NCBI GenBank assembly: GCA_905221605.1
Contig: CAJNDS010002107.1
Span: forward strand, 637,386 to 673,035
DNA from: Symbiodinium natans
Lineage: Eukaryota > Sar > Dinophyceae > Suessiales > Symbiodiniaceae
DNA: 35,650 nt
Direction: 5' to 3'
Within the stretch, counting starts at the first letter, position 1. Each line of letters opens with the position of its first letter. Shown here piece by piece: positions 12,375 to 22,100 of the stretch. A program made the translations under genes and the position numbers. A model generated the notes under the pieces. That model was not told the origin of the DNA, made no database searches, and was given only the letters and a program-made list of their open reading frames with translations.

Positions 12375-13102
12375 GTAGGCAACTGTCTGGCGCGCCACAG
12401 CCAACTATTCCACGAACTCGTTGGGCTGGGCGCCGCGAACTTTTGCAAAGAAGCTGAATGGTGTTCACGAGGGGCCCCAGGGTTGGCTGGAAGAAGATGC
12501 CATTGGCGACAGATATGAGGAGATGCTTTGGCCAACTCAGGGAAGCTGGGAAGGTTGGACAAAGTTAGCAGAAGGCAAGGGGACTTAATGATTTAGTACG
12601 AACGATCGGAGGCTTGGACTCACTTAGCTTTGGGCGCCCTCCCTGCCCGGTCTAAGTGTTGCCTCCCTTTGTGTTGCCCAAGTGGCTTGCATCGCATTGA
12701 CGGTCCGCCGGCTCTGCTTTGCTGACTTTTTCAAGAGCCCGTGGAAATGTGGAAAGGAGGCTCTGGTAAGCAGCAGGCCCTGCATCGCTTCGCGGTGCAT
12801 CGGCAAAGACTTGCAATGCAAGTCCGATCTCCTGGGCTTTTTAAAGCCACCATGAATGAGGCAGCAAAGGCGCGGTTTTTCATGTTCAGTTTCGCGGGTC
12901 CGGACATCAGATGCTTCGATTCAAATTGACAGAGGGGAGGGTGCAATTTATATGCCATGGCCGCATCCGTACCCCCTTGCGCATTGCATGTGTCAGGTGC
13001 GCTTCAACAAATGCACAAAGGGCCTCCACGGACATACTTCATTTGGAACGGTTTGTGGACCCAGGCTTGGGGTGTGCCGAGTCGCAACTGTCGCACTGAA
13101 GC

Positions 13103-13605
13103 CACACGTCTTCGTAGTTGCCTGCCCAGCAACGGGACCTGTTGCGGGGTGGTGTAGTACTTGGTAAGCCTGGTAAGCTTCAAGAACGGCAACGTTTTGC
13201 CGAGGAAACACACCAAGTAAGTCCTTGAGCCTGTAAGGTTGCGGATTCCATCAGTGGAGCGGTGCCATAGTCATGGCCGGACCATTGAGCCCGGCAGCAC
13301 AGCAAGCTCCATCAGTGTTCCTACTTGTGGGTGCTGACTGCTGCATTCAGTTCCAGCTTGAAGTCCCCATATAGCAAAGCGTACCAATCATCTCAGTGCT
13401 GGACTTCAGCACCACGCGGCATCAGCATAGAGTCTCGAATGGAGTCTCGTCTCCTCAGCCTTCCAGGGCCTGGGGTCTGATAGACTTGGTTCTAGATTCC
13501 CGTTGTCCCAAGCTGACCTTCTTCCTGCCGCTCGGCAGCCCGTACGATCTCACAGCCACATGGCGGTGCAGCCGGTGCAGCGTGCCCGCTGGCACACGTC
13601 AATCT
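13103..13605 (+). repeat. 503-bp direct duplication, copy 1
   Basis: This is identical by eye to 14552-15054 except at two positions (13128 A/C and 13158 G/A). Both copies begin with CACACGTC and contain the same octamer again 13 bases from the right end (CACACGTCAATCT). Flanks differ on both sides, so the boundaries are sharp. The offset is 1449 bp. Confidence 0.95.
13130..13216 (+). CDS. Exon-like segment in copy 1 of the 503-bp duplication
   Basis: TGCCCAG (acceptor AG 13128-13129) is followed by 29 codons ending at CACCAA|GTAAGT, a strong donor at 13217. The reading is QRDLLRGGVVLGKPGKLQER then QRFAEETHQ. The FAEET stretch resembles the one in the candidate gene at 10.35 kb. No flanking exons in phase were found, so it may be a relic carried by the repeat. 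Confidence 0.3.
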
Positions 13606-14551
13606 GATCAGGAGTGCTGGGGCTTGCTTTGCTGCTGAGGCACACCCGGTTTGCGGCCTGAAACTCAGGCCTGCGAGAAAATGCACAAAACAAAAGGAGG
13701 ACGTCTCGACATTAACTGCGTAGCAGAGCGGAATGTGAGAAGCAGGCTGAGCGCATACGTCTTACGGCTGCATGCCTTTCAAATAGCCAAGAATGCAGCC
13801 TTGCTGCACATGAAGTGGAAAGTGACAGCCTGCAGCCTGCAATATATATTTCTGCGAGCGCAGCTTAAGCTGCAGGCCTCAAGAATCAAACAGGCGATTG
13901 CCTGTTCTTAAGTTCTTGGTTCATCGAGAACTCGAGAACTTGAGCCCGTGTGACCTGACACAGAGATCACGTGCTGGTGGCGGGCCCGGACCAGGCCACC
14001 ACCTTGTCCCTCGCGTCTTCAACTCCACAGTTTTTGCAGAAGGGAATGTAGAGAATTGTGTAGCCTGTGTACGTCTGGGAGTTTAAGGCCAGTGTATACA
14101 GGGATCCGTGTGGTCTCTTCACAAGAGTAGTGGTAGTCAGAACATAGGTGTGGAACCTCACTCGCAAGGCGATAACAAACAACGATAAACCGCTACATGC
14201 TATAAGCCCTACAGTTCTACCACAAATCCTTAAACGCGTAGGGGCTATTGGAACGGTGGCAGGTTCTTTGAATCAGCTTTCTTGTGGCTATGCAGCTCAA
14301 ACTTGTAGAAAACGGCCTGGCGAGTGCGGAGTAGGGGGTACCGAAAGTTGGAGAAGCAAATTTTCCCAATCGCCCCAGCGGCAATAACACTACATCCACC
14401 CTCCCTAGACCCTGGTCAGCTGAGGGGGGGATGTAAATAATCTACAGCGTCACCCCTCGTTCCCCCCTCCTTGTGCATTGTTGCATATGTCGGGCGTGCT
14501 CCGAGAAATGTGCTCAAGGGGCCCCCGTGTTGTTCAGGTGGTCTTGCCGCG
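13606..14551. other. Spacer between the two 503-bp copies
   Basis: This is unique by eye. It has small hairpins such as CAGGCGATTGCCTG near 13893, a G/C-rich stretch near 14420-14470, and no supported gene. Confidence 0.5.
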
Positions 14552-15054
14552 CACACGTCTTCGTAGTTGCCTGCCCCGCAACGGGACCTGTTGCGGGGTG
14601 GTGTAATACTTGGTAAGCCTGGTAAGCTTCAAGAACGGCAACGTTTTGCCGAGGAAACACACCAAGTAAGTCCTTGAGCCTGTAAGGTTGCGGATTCCAT
14701 CAGTGGAGCGGTGCCATAGTCATGGCCGGACCATTGAGCCCGGCAGCACAGCAAGCTCCATCAGTGTTCCTACTTGTGGGTGCTGACTGCTGCATTCAGT
14801 TCCAGCTTGAAGTCCCCATATAGCAAAGCGTACCAATCATCTCAGTGCTGGACTTCAGCACCACGCGGCATCAGCATAGAGTCTCGAATGGAGTCTCGTC
14901 TCCTCAGCCTTCCAGGGCCTGGGGTCTGATAGACTTGGTTCTAGATTCCCGTTGTCCCAAGCTGACCTTCTTCCTGCCGCTCGGCAGCCCGTACGATCTC
15001 ACAGCCACATGGCGGTGCAGCCGGTGCAGCGTGCCCGCTGGCACACGTCAATCT
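14552..15054 (+). repeat. 503-bp direct duplication, copy 2
   Basis: This copy matches 13103-13605 with two differences seen. The left flank GCCGCG and right flank AGTGCTCACC differ from copy 1. About 99.6% identity indicates a recent duplication, unlike the other, strongly diverged repeats in this window. Confidence 0.95.
14579..14665 (+). pseudogene. Exon-like segment in copy 2 of the 503-bp duplication, acceptor lost
   Basis: This has the same 29 codons as copy 1, with one base change giving Val to Ile. The base corresponding to the acceptor AG is changed (CAG to CCG), so this copy lacks the putative 3' splice site. The donor GTAAGT is intact. Confidence 0.3.
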
Positions 15055-17984
15055 AGTGCTCACCGGCTGTCCATGCTCGTGGCACTTGTCAAATCTCAGT
15101 GCTAAAGATCCTGCATCGTACAATGGCGAACACCTCAGTGTACGTATTTCGGGCGCCCGAAATGTACGACGGGAGTGGGACCTCGCGTCTCTGCGCTTGG
15201 GCACGCCCGGAAGTGTAAGGACTCCTTCCTTGGACTGCTGCCTCTGACTCTGGTCCGTTTTGTCCTGGATCGCCCATCTCGCACAACGCCAAGCTCCGAA
15301 CTCGTGGATTTAGCGTGATACGCAACACGCAGGCTCAAGATTCATTCAAAAAAGCTGCCGGAAGGTTTGCAGTGTTGCGTCAGCCCCATGAGGTTTGAGG
15401 GGGCAGCTTGAAGGAATCGAGGCCGGCACGAAGTGCGAGGTGGGCGTCCGGGTCCCTGGAGGTCCCGATGGGCTGCATGCCGGGCTACCTGATCTGGGCC
15501 CACGAGAAAGTGTGGCAGGCCACAATGTCGCCTTGGCTCCTGATTGGGACGGTGCTCTTTCCTCAGACGGGGAGGCTTAGAGTCATAAAGGGCCTGACTT
15601 TGAAAGGCGCTGAACCTTTACCCTCCCAGCCGGCCTGTGGCCATGTATGCTTCTGCCATGTATGCTTCCCGCCCCAAACCTCCCCTAACCTGTTCTGCAC
15701 TGCCCTACCCTTCAGGACCTTCCTGCCAGTCAGACATGCTTGTCTCAACCTTCCGCATGTGTTTTCTGAGAGGTAGACGGACGCGTGTTTTGCCCACTGC
15801 AGATCCTGACTTTCTGGTACATGTCCGAGAGGATACACCGCTATACTGTGTTGGTATTAAGAATGCACGATTATCCCAGGTCATTGTCCAAGTCAACCAA
15901 TGTCTTTTCCTTCATGCATACAAGTGACCGCGATGCAATATGAAACAATTCTTGCCAACTGAAATGAAAAGTGTGCCTATCAGGCTACTGAGACGTGAAG
16001 AGCGACCCTCATTGCTTGCAGAATTTCAACACCTCCCTGCCTGAGCTTCCTGAGAACTTTCAAGACTGTACTGGCATCTCGGAGGGAAACACGACTCGTG
16101 CGACAGGACCCTTGTAATGATTCAGCCGACAGTCTTTCATATTCCTCCTGTCGGCACTCTGCTGACAATGAAGCATTTGGCTCAGCTTCGTCAGCCTTGC
16201 TCTCTGTTGTCGATTGAATGCTGGGCCTGCTAGGCATCTCGGCTCCTGCAATCTTCAGGGCTTATTCAGGAGCGGGGTTAAGACACTCTACCTCCACCTG
16301 TCACATCGTTCTTCAACAGCTGCCCGCCTACCCGCTGAAGTGCGTATGAGCTTCAGGACCTTCAGATTGGCAACTTTCAGTGAGCCAAAGATCGTCGAGA
16401 AAGCCACACAGGCACCTTCAAATTAATTGCCTGCTTGGCCGAGGGTTTCTTGGCAACAGAACTGCGAGGCTCTTTGCTCTAAGACTGACAAGGGGTCTGA
16501 TTCCTTGCTCCCTGTTTGAGCGCCGTATGGTGCGAACGATCCGATCTGCCCAGTGCACACGGCTTCCTACATCCGCCTTTTGGACCTCACAGGCCCCACA
16601 ACACGGCGGCATCGTGAAGACTCGACGAGCCAGAGGTGCACGATCTGCACGGCCCGTGCAAGATTACATAAAGCCTTGGACGTGGTTCACTAGCAACGTC
16701 TGAACTGCTGGGCTTTACTCTGAAGATTTGTTCCTCATTGGTTTCAACGACACAGCAGACTCAAAGAATAGAGAACCAGTTTGGCAGCGTGGGGGCTTCA
16801 TTGAGTTCGAGGAATGGCCGTGCCGGCACGGCCTTGAGCTTGATTTACGCCATGGATGGCAGGTTGTGGATGTTGATCAGCCCTTTTGGCATGGAACCGC
16901 AGATACAACAGATTCTTAAGCCCGTTTGCCCAGTCCTACCACATCGTTGCCCATGAGGAAGCAACATCGGACCAACGCAACCATTCCATAGCCTTTGGAT
17001 CCAGCCTCCGTTCCGAACTGGAAGGTAAACATTTTCAAACCTCCCTCCCTGTGAGCAGCCTTGGGTCCGTGATTCAACTGCGCCGACGCGGGCCGACGCT
17101 TTGGGCCCCAGAGGCGCTGGGATCAATGGCTAAGCGAGGCTAAGCGCAATTGCTTTATCAAACGTGCAACTGCTGCCATATGGTCGAATACCTTAACTAG
17201 GATAACTATGCCTTGCCGGGTTGCATAGCGCGGGGTTCAAAAAAGGCATTGCCGGGTTGGGCAAGGAATGTGATCGGGTACCACCAGACCCTTGCAACTG
17301 CTCGTCTGCATACATGCCAATGAGCAGAGGAAGCTGTCGGTCCGAAGTCCAAAACCTTAAGCCTGGGAAGGAACGAAGGCAACGAAGTGATTCATCTGTT
17401 TGTGATTCATGCGGATGAGACCTACCCTGCCATGTCCATACAGTGCCATACAGGCCAGTTGCATAAAGGCCCGGCCTTTCAGCTGCCAGTCTCGAACGGC
17501 CGCGTCCGTGTGATTCGTCAGTCGTCCGCGAGGTTCCCATGAAGCTCCGGCTTAGAACGGTTTCACTAAGAGAAACAAGTGAAACAAGCCATAAAGCTCC
17601 GAAGAGGAACGCTGCCATTGCTGCGAGGTGTCCTTTCATGATGAGAGTGACTGAACGATCTGTACGCGGAGCATGCGGAGCCATCCATTTCATCCCCATG
17701 GGCGTGCTTGACTGCTGTCAAGGCATATCGAGCAAGCCATTGCCCGGTTCTTTCGACATTCCTGTCTGACAGCAGCTTGCCTCCCAGTTTGCACTTGGAG
17801 GTCTTGTACAACGTTCATGTCCAGAGCATGCCATGTGCTTCACATGCCCGCCTGGTGAAACCGGCCGAGGGGACCCTGCTTGCAGGGGTTGTTGATGCTA
17901 AATCCAGCAACTCTTGGAGCTTGCGTTCTCGTTTACCAGCTCTTGGTTCCCTGAACAAATAGAGCTAGTAATGTGGTGAGCTGA
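15055..17984. other. No supported gene
   Basis: Two places (15400-15580 and 16728-16919) are open in several overlapping frames at once, so no frame can be preferred. The 18-bp palindrome at 16816 lies here. Confidence 0.45.
16816..16833. repeat. Perfect 18-bp GC-rich palindrome
   Basis: GGCCGTGCCGGCACGGCC is its own reverse complement. Confidence 0.7.
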
Positions 17985-18195
17985 GGCCTCAAAATTTGTT
18001 CGATGATTTCGAGGTCTGGCACGGGGGCTGGCGGGTGGCCTCCCCAGACCTGAATGCCCCAGGCCCCTTCCAGTATCATCCAGGCTCATGCTGGTTGCGC
18101 ACGTCAAGCTTCCCGCAGACCTATCTTTACGCCCTGCTCTCGTGTGTCTGATTGTGTCTGTGCAAGGCAACTTTGCTGCACATCAGGGCCTTGTA
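17985..18195 (+). repeat. Diverged tandem duplication, family C, copy 1
   Basis: This aligns with 18945-19185. Both copies carry GCCTCAA, TTCGATGAT, a G-rich centre, CAGGC, CATGCTGGTTGCGCAC and TTGCTGCACATCAGGG-CCT in the same order. They are about 0.96 kb apart. Confidence 0.6.
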
Positions 18196-18261
18196 GAACA
18201 TCGCAGTTGCACCGATCCCCGGGAAATTGTCGCGAAGGGTGGAGGGAGCTAAATGGTTTCG

Positions 18262-18430
18262 AAAGACCACCAATACCACCAGCATTTCCACTCCTCAAAA
18301 ATGATTGGAAGGGGCCACCGGTGTGCGTTCCAACGGGGTTCATTGGCTTTACGATTGCCATTCTGTTAAAGGGTCTGCGAGGAATGATTGCAACGGGGAT
18401 TGGGTAAGCATTTTGAGCGAGACATGCTGA
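18262..18430 (+). repeat. Diverged dispersed repeat, family A, copy 2
   Basis: This is the partner of 8241-8425. Here the + strand reading stays open (VCVPTGFIGFTIAILLKGLR) and meets a plausible donor, GGATTGG|GTAAGC. Confidence 0.6.
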
Positions 18431-18900
18431 CGTTCACATGATGCGTGCTTCGCAATTGCCCACGGAAGGGTAGCGCCGAGCTTCGCACGCAGAACATATC
18501 ATCCTGCACCTTTTTGATGTGCTCGACGACCTCGGTGCACAGTGAGGTTCGGCAGGACCGTGGTGACCACCCAGGCGTAGAAGTTGTACTCAGCATCTAA
18601 ATGTGTAGTCCTGCTGTTCTCCTGCTTGGCTCAACCAAGAGACTCTAGCGTCTTGTGCCCAAGATTCGCAGACGCTCGAGAAGAGCCTTGACAATTCGTC
18701 AGAAAAGTTATGCAAGGTTTCAGATTTGATTTGGAATATGTCCCATCAGGCCGAAAAGACAGCCTGCAAGCTTTGTATACAAATGACAGATGCACTGAAA
18801 AGTGAGGGCTAGGTGTAGTGCACAGGAAGGTGCTCCAGGCTGGGCCTGTAAGATCTGGACCGTTGCTGGGTGACTGCAAGGCGTAAGTATCAATCCATAC

Positions 18901-19018
18901 TTTCCTTCTGACCAGCAATATCTTTTTGCACCTGGAGGACCTGATGCCTCAACGTTTCGATGATGAAGGGGTCTACATGTGGGGGCGGCGGGGAGGGGGG
19001 TGGGCAAAGGTCCCTGAC
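18901..19018 (-). CDS. Possible minus-strand exon with Pro-rich tract
   Basis: Read on the minus strand, GCCTGCAG|G is followed by 39 codons plus one base ending at GGAAA|GTATGG. The reading contains CPPPSPPPPHVDPFIIETLR and then HQVLQVQKDIAGQKE, a Pro-rich linker followed by a short amphipathic stretch. A diverged copy of the same block about 0.96 kb away (near 18049 on the minus strand) keeps PP-rich then D-x-x-IIE-x-x-LR, also behind an AG acceptor. That favours coding ancestry. However, a good + strand donor (GCGTAAGTAT near 18884) is also present, so strand is uncertain. Confidence 0.25.
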
Positions 19019-19185
19019 CTGCAGGCCCCGAACCCCTGATCCGCATGCTGGTTGCGCACAGTACAATTCATGCACCCCCTGTTGTTCGTCAGCCTTGTCG
19101 AAGTGCCGCCCAGCGACAGCGACAATCATCAAAGATCACAAACTTCTGGGCAACCATTTCTTGCTGCACATCAGGGGCCTATGAG
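18945..19185 (+). repeat. Diverged tandem duplication, family C, copy 2
   Basis: This is the partner of 17985-18195. It overlaps the candidate minus-strand exon at 18901-19018. Confidence 0.6.
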
Positions 19186-22100
19186 GATTGATGATCCTGG
19201 CATTGTCTCGGACTGCGCACTTCTGTGCCAATATCAGCTGTATCCAAGATTCATGACGTGTAGGCGAAGGGTGAAGCTGGAAGTGACCAGTCTTTAGCTG
19301 ACCTTTCTGCTAATGGTCCCGACGACACCGTTGCACCTGAGATGTCCAGCCCATGGTGTTTGGGGTAGGTTGCAACCGCCATGCGAAAGGCTGAGCAAAG
19401 GCTGACACGAGGCCTGTTCGAGAGTCCTTTAAGGCATATGCAACCTCTATCCTCCAACATTCGCGCACACGCAGGCGCGAAGGCCAAGTTACAAGCTAGC
19501 TGCCCCAGCATGTCAGTTGAGATGGAAAAAGGATTAACATGGTTCAAATGGTTCAAGCATGCTTGGCAGGCCTTTGCAGGCCCTTGTAGGCACCGCATCT
19601 TCGGGACTTAGGAGGCCAATAGAACGACAGCGATCTCTCAGAGTTCCATCGGGTCTTTGCATGGTGCGATGTTTGCACAACAGGCACGGCATTAGGCATC
19701 GCACAGCAAATGCACTCAGACAGCAGCATTCTTGCAGAGGTCTTCGATCAGCGACTCCGGCTGGCTCTTGCAGTCACATTCTCTGCGCCCACGCCTGTCA
19801 TTCTCTGCATGGCAGTGCATGCGGTGTTCAGAAGGGCCCCGCATGGCCACAGGCAACGACAGCTTTCCTCACACTGGAGCTGAAGTGGGGCACGAGCAGT
19901 AAGCCGCAATCGAGACTGTCCAGTCGTAGGATACGCAGGCGTGGCAAAGCTTCGGCAGATGATCTTGTTCAAACATCACGTGGGCTTAGGCATGGGAGTA
20001 GGGTTTCTACAAGTTTCTAATCTTCCTTCGCGCTCGTTCCTTAGCCTCCGTGCATTCCTAGCTACGATCCCATGTCTTCGTCCGCGATGCTGCGCTGTCC
20101 GATTTGTTTGTTCTGACCGATTCTGCCCATTGCTTGAGCAAAAGAAGCTGTGAAACAACATGAGCTTCATGAATCTTGGTCAGATCCCGGTATGGAAAAC
20201 ACAAGGGCCTAGGGCCTAGGTCCCTCTGCACGGTGCTTTGTGCCCGAAGCTTAAACGCGCATTTCTCCCTTTATTCTTCGTTGCAGAAGTGCAAACCGAA
20301 ACAACGTGCAAGCAGCACAGGCTACGCAACGACATGAAACCCAGCAACGTAACAAAGAAACCCGTGTTTGCTGTTACATGTCCTGCGCGACGCGCAAGTT
20401 AGAGTCAGGGGTTTTTGGCTTCAAGTGAGGACAATACACTCATGAAGCTCCCGTGCGTCGGGCCATGTGAAAGCACCACATGCTCCCACACAATGTGGCA
20501 TTCTTTCTACGACTCTAGTTTGATCTTCCAGAATGGTCTTAACACTACAAACCTCGTTTGAATTCCTGACGCTGTTATGTGGCCACAGCCGTGGCTGCCA
20601 ACCCCAGGAGTGTGGGAAGGGCTCACGGCAGCATCAGATTTGGCACCGTGCATGTGACCCAATCCATCTTCATGCAGATGGCCTTTCATCTCTCGCCAGT
20701 GGCCCAGTTTCCCAGATGAGCTGCATTCCTTGCATAGCTCTTCATGGCCGTTTCATTGAGGCCAGTCAGCACATGTCGGCCCCTGTCCAGAGATGGATTT
20801 CAAAGATACTGCTACTACATGACACGCTCGTCGAGGGGTTATGTAGCAGCATGTGCGGTCAGCAGAATCACATTCAGCTGATCTCGCGTTGGCACCCCTT
20901 GCCCTCTTGCAAAGTTCTGGCTAGTTAGCCGCTTAATGAAGGCCGCAAGCCCGTGTGGTACTTGATACGCCTAAAGCCTGGCTGCAGACGGCTCACAGAC
21001 TTGGCTTTTCTGCCACTGCACTTGCCACTGCTCTTTGCTTTCCAATCATTCCAACCCATTCCAACAGCCCAAGGGGCCCAAGGCAAAAAATCCAAGCACG
21101 AATCACATGCCACATATGCCATTGCATGCGGCCGACTGGGCCGACTCCATTTGCAAGTGAGCTGTTGTCAGAGTCTCAAGCCGTGCCTGTGTTTCGAGAG
21201 TGTCAAGATTGCCTGTGATGGGCCCTTGATTTTGAGCGGACTTGGCTGCTAATTAACGCTGCTTTCATGTTTCGGCAGGTTTTTGCTGTTCCAAAGATGA
21301 AAAGAAACCAAGTCCACGCAACTTCTCGCGAGTCGAGGTGCTGGCCGACTTGGGCCGAGGGCGTGAGTGCATGCGGCACTCCATTCACTCAATGTTCTGT
21401 AGCAGCCGTGCCTTCCAAGTAGGACTGGGCGCTCCCCGCAAGCTTTGTAAATGTAAGATGGTGGGGCTCATAAGTGTGTTTCTACAATTGCCGGTCGCCG
21501 TGCCTGGCAATGGTTGGGTAGGTGCGCGAGGCTTGCCGCGTGCAACGTAAAGTAGCTGCAGAATGCGGTCCGACTACAAGTAGCACCGGTTGATACCGAT
21601 TGAATGGAAGCTACAGTCAGGTCAGCTCTGACAAAGTAACTTCCCGCCGTGTGTACACGCAGTGCCAGGTCAACAGTGCTCAGCTGGTGCGGGCCGACTT
21701 GAAGACAATGGCCGCATAAGCCCAGGTTGTTCAGAAATGACCAGCATAGCTGTTCTCAACAGCCTTTGCCGCACCCTTTGCAGCTGCCTTTGTGCTTTAC
21801 ATCCGTGGCACGTGTGACTTTTTCCTTCCGATTGACAGCTGTACCGCTCCATGCGGCCGACGTTGCTGATGGGTAAGGTTGACAAAACTCAGCTTTAGAC
21901 CAAGCGTCAGCACTGAGGCTGAAAGATTTGTGCGACTCAGGTCCTTGTGGAGCTCGTCTAACTCCGGCGCGTTCCAGCACATGCACAGGTTAGTTTCTAT
22001 CGAGGTCCAGATACAGAATGATGATCCACTGATCTACCAATGCTGCGCGCAATTATGAGCATGAGCGTGTCTGATGCAGTTAGTGTGTTGAATGGCACCA

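Larger units (their letters stand above)
10660..13102. other. Mostly featureless stretch
   Basis: This holds family D copy 2, the 20-bp palindrome at 11391 and the weak exon candidate at 12277. Nothing else is supportable. Confidence 0.5.

Noticed and set aside
15395-15776. Two overlapping + strand frames, both protein-like
   Set aside because: Frames contradict each other and no donor or acceptor decides between them.
16728-16956. Overlapping + strand frames around the GGCCGTGCCGGCACGGCC palindrome
   Set aside because: Both readings look plausible and neither has splice support or a homologue I recognise.
20405-20430. Resemblance of TTTTTGGCTTCAAG to the dinoflagellate spliced-leader end
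   Set aside because: An internal insertion breaks the match, and no coding sequence follows; probably chance.
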